From assembly GCF_039543385.1 (NCBI RefSeq), contig NZ_BAABJQ010000060.1, forward strand, positions 1 to 14,999: a DNA stretch of 14,999 nucleotides, given 5' to 3'. Each line of letters starts with the position of its first letter. The stretch's first letter is position 1. A program made the translations under genes and the position numbers. The notes beneath the pieces were generated by a model. It worked only from the letters and a program-made list of their open reading frames with translations. It was not told the origin of the DNA and did no database searches. Positions 12,909 through 14,999 of the stretch are shown piece after piece. Source of the stretch: Rugosimonospora acidiphila (lineage in GTDB: Bacteria; Actinomycetota; Actinomycetes; Mycobacteriales; Micromonosporaceae).

Positions 12909-14918
12909 GTGCCCAACGACCTGATCGTCCTGGATGGCAGCAGCTTCTTCGTCTCCAACGAGGCCGGTGACGTGGAGCCGGACGACCCGGCGGCGCCGAG
13001 CGTGACCGGCCTGTTCCACTCCGACGTGCGGCACCTGGCCGCCTGGTCGCTGCGGCTCAACGGTCAGCCCACGCGGGTGCTCACCAGCCGGCCCGCCGAC
13101 TACTACTCGGCGCGGATCTTCGGCGCGCTCAGCGGCACCAAGGACCCGTCGATCTCGGTACGCCGCGAACGCATCGTCGCCGACGGCGTGCACGAGGACA
13201 TCTGCGTGGACAACAACAACAGCGGCGAGACCGTGACGGTGGTGGTGGAACTGCGCTTCGGCGCCGACTTCTCCGATCTGCTCGCGGTCAAGGCCGGCAA
13301 ACGCATGCGCGGCCGTACCCGGGTGGAGGTGAATGGCAACGAGGTGTGCCTGGTGTACGAGAACCGCGGGTACCAGCGCGCCACCCGGATCGTGTTCGAG
13401 GAATCGGGCCGGCTGACCGAGCAGTCGATGTGCTGGGAGTTGACGCTCGCCCCCCGGCAGAAGTGGCACACGTGCATCGACATAGGGGTGGTCATCGACG
13501 GGCACGAGGTCGGCATGCGGGCCGGCCACGGCGGGATGGGCACCGTCCAACCGAACATGGGCATGAGCCTCGAGGACTGGATGGGCAACGCGCCGAGGCT
13601 TTCCGCCGAGTCGGAGACGCTGCGCCGCGCGTACCAGCAGAGCCTGCTCAACCTCGCCGCGCTGCGATTCCGGCCGGAGCACGAGGGGCACAGCCTGCCG
13701 GCCGCCGGGCTGCCCTGGTTCATGGCGCTGTTCGGCCGGGACAGCCTGATCACCGCCTACCAGGCGCTGCCCTTCCACCCGTCGCTCGCGCGGACCACCC
13801 TGCGCGCGCTGGCCGACCTGCAGGCCGACGAGTACGACGACTTCCGCGACGCGGAGCCCGGAAAGATCCCGCACGAGCTGCGCAGGGGCGAATCGAGCCA
13901 GCTGGGCGACGCGCCCTACACGCCGTACTACGGTAGCCACGACTCCACGCCGCTGTTCCTGATCCTGCTCGACGAGTACGAGCGGTGGAGCGCGGACGCC
14001 GAACTGGTGCGGGAGCTGGAGCCCAACGCGCGCCGGGCACTGGCCTGGATCGAGGGGCCCGGGGATCGGGACGGCGACGGGTACCTCGAATATCAGACCC
14101 GATCCAAGCAGGGCCTGCGCAGCCAGTGCTGGAAGGACTCGTGGAACTCGGTGCTGTTCGCCGACGGGCGGCTGGCCGACCCGCCCATCGCCACCTGCGA
14201 GATCCAGGGGTACGCGTACGACGCCCGGCTGCGTACCGCCCGGCTGGCCCGCGAAATCTGGGGCGACGCGGCGCTGGCCGACCGGCTTGAGCGCGACGCG
14301 GCGGCGCTGCGCGAGCGCTTCAACCGCGACTTCTGGATCGAGTCGCGGGGTCACTACGCGCTGGCCCTGGACGGCTCGAAGAATCAGGTGGACGCGCTCA
14401 CCTCGAACACGGGTCACCTGCTGTGGAGCGGCATCCTCGACCGCGACCGGGCCGGCCTCGTGGTGGACCGGCTGATGGCCGAGGACATGTGGAGCGGCTG
14501 GGGCGTGCGCACGATGTCCACACAGGACGCCGGGTACAACCCGATCGAGTACCACAACGGCACGGTCTGGCCGCACGACAACGCGCTGATCGCCGAGGGG
14601 ATGCGCCGGTACGGTTTCCACGACGAGGCCGCCACGCTGGTCCGTGCCCAGTTGGACGCGGCCGAGTACTTCGAGTACCTGCTGCCGGAGGTGTTCGCCG
14701 GCCACCCACGGTCGGACACCATGACCCCGGTTGAGTATCCGACCGCGTGCCGCCCGCAGGCGTGGGCGGCCGGCGCGCCGCTGCTGGGGCTGCGCACCCT
14801 GCTGGGCATCGACGTCGAGGACGGTGGGCTGACCGTCCGGCCGCACGTACCGCCGGAGCTGGGCCGGCTCGGGCTCACCGAGGTACCGGTGCGCGGGCAG
14901 TCGCGCCAGGCAACCTGA
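12909..14918 (+). CDS. Glycogen-debranching N-terminal domain protein / amylo-alpha-1,6-glucosidase-like
   Basis: This 669-aa cytosolic carbohydrate-active enzyme probably acts on alpha-glucan branch points or a related oligosaccharide. Residues ~5-205 form the beta-rich N-terminal domain of bacterial debranching-like proteins (VLDGSSFFVSN, then GLFHSDVRHLAAW). From ~235 onward comes an (alpha/alpha)6 barrel with ALFGRDSLITAYQ (Asp278), EPGKIPHELRRGE, YYGSHDSTPLFL, CWKDSWNSV, CEIQGYAYDA and YHNGTVWPHDNALIAEGM. The end (PLLGLRTLLGIDVEDGGLTV) is the usual closing beta segment. The GTG at 12909 has GGCGGTGAG upstream and gives the family start PNDLIVLDG. The gene stands alone after an exact direct repeat and before a GC-only tandem repeat. 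True substrate is uncertain; members are often annotated as amylo-alpha-1,6-glucosidase without biochemical proof. Confidence 0.88.
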   Translation: MPNDLIVLDGSSFFVSNEAGDVEPDDPAAPSVTGLFHSDVRHLAAWSLRLNGQPTRVLTSRPADYYSARIFGALSGTKDPSISVRRERIVADGVHEDICVDNNNSGETVTVVVELRFGADFSDLLAVKAGKRMRGRTRVEVNGNEVCLVYENRGYQRATRIVFEESGRLTEQSMCWELTLAPRQKWHTCIDIGVVIDGHEVGMRAGHGGMGTVQPNMGMSLEDWMGNAPRLSAESETLRRAYQQSLLNLAALRFRPEHEGHSLPAAGLPWFMALFGRDSLITAYQALPFHPSLARTTLRALADLQADEYDDFRDAEPGKIPHELRRGESSQLGDAPYTPYYGSHDSTPLFLILLDEYERWSADAELVRELEPNARRALAWIEGPGDRDGDGYLEYQTRSKQGLRSQCWKDSWNSVLFADGRLADPPIATCEIQGYAYDARLRTARLAREIWGDAALADRLERDAAALRERFNRDFWIESRGHYALALDGSKNQVDALTSNTGHLLWSGILDRDRAGLVVDRLMAEDMWSGWGVRTMSTQDAGYNPIEYHNGTVWPHDNALIAEGMRRYGFHDEAATLVRAQLDAAEYFEYLLPEVFAGHPRSDTMTPVEYPTACRPQAWAAGAPLLGLRTLLGIDVEDGGLTVRPHVPPELGRLGLTEVPVRGQSRQAT

Positions 14919-14936
14919 CCCGCCGATCGGGGGCCC

Positions 14937-14999
14937 GGCGCCCCGCGCCCCGCGCCCGGCGCCCCGCGCCCCGCGCCCGGCGCCCCGCGCCCCGCGCCC
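14937..14999 (+). repeat. GC-only tandem repeat, 21-bp unit x3, continuing past the window
   Basis: Three exact copies of a 21-bp unit (14937-14957, 14958-14978, 14979-14999) consist only of G and C. Each is GGCG followed by CCCC-GCG-CCCC-GCG-CCC, with an internal 7-bp periodicity. The array starts 18 nt after the debranching-enzyme stop and reaches the last base, so its full length is unknown. The minus strand carries G-runs of 3-4 separated by CGC, able in principle to form a G-quadruplex. Confidence 0.9.

Noticed and set aside
12531..14846. 771-codon minus-strand frame opposite the debranching enzyme
   Set aside because: Shadow frame; the plus-strand protein has conserved GH blocks throughout and the antisense product has none.
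14937..14999. CRISPR array
   Set aside because: The 21-bp units are directly adjacent with no spacers, and no cas genes are present.

Overview
The window is high-GC (visibly around 70%) actinobacterial chromosome with strong G/C third-position codon bias, GTG starts and GC-rich hairpins. Gene content and protein style (a ClpC-type C-terminus, an actinobacterial Lon with an HspR-type operator, a SUKH-4 immunity protein, actinobacterial glycoside hydrolases) suggest a Micromonosporaceae-like organism. That family assignment is an impression from protein wording, not a measured result. I see no tRNA, rRNA, insertion sequence, phage gene or CRISPR array.

Layout. (1) 1-221: the 3' end of a ClpC-type ATPase gene, closed by a strong hairpin. 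(2) 309-1344, minus strand: a two-gene unit of an unrecognised 142-aa protein followed by a SUKH-4 immunity-like protein. (3) 1449-3330, plus strand: a group II PLP-dependent decarboxylase and a small unknown protein with an Arg-rich tail. (4) 3331-5940: a regulatory spacer with short repeats and a HAIR-like (HspR) operator, then lon, then a nearly perfect 22-bp-stem hairpin that probably ends transcription from both sides. (5) 5941-8193: a small disordered minus-strand protein, a YeaE-like aldo/keto reductase and a ten-helix EamA/DMT exporter. (6) 8205-11316: a GH3 beta-glucosidase (minus) diverging from a GT-B (GT1/MGT-like) glycosyltransferase (plus). (7) 11313-12725: an SDR lacking the usual catalytic Tyr/Lys, convergent with the glycosyltransferase and overlapping it by 4 nt. 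It diverges from a TetR regulator across a spacer with two copies of a 15-bp operator-like palindrome. (8) 12909-14918: a glycogen-debranching/amylo-alpha-1,6-glucosidase-like enzyme preceded by an exact 18-bp direct repeat. (9) 14937-14999: a 21-bp GC-only tandem repeat that runs off the window.

How the genes may work together. ClpC and Lon, 3.3 kb apart, are both energy-dependent proteostasis factors, and the lon operator suggests heat-shock control by HspR. The TetR/SDR pair looks like a self-contained autoregulated switch. The glycosyltransferase/beta-glucosidase pair could make and remove a glucoside of a small molecule, which recalls macrolide self-protection logic, but no biosynthetic cluster is visible here. 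Most of the window is ordinary accessory/housekeeping chromosome. The least explained items are the SUKH-4 pair, the atypical SDR with its twin operators, and the GT/GH3 pair.
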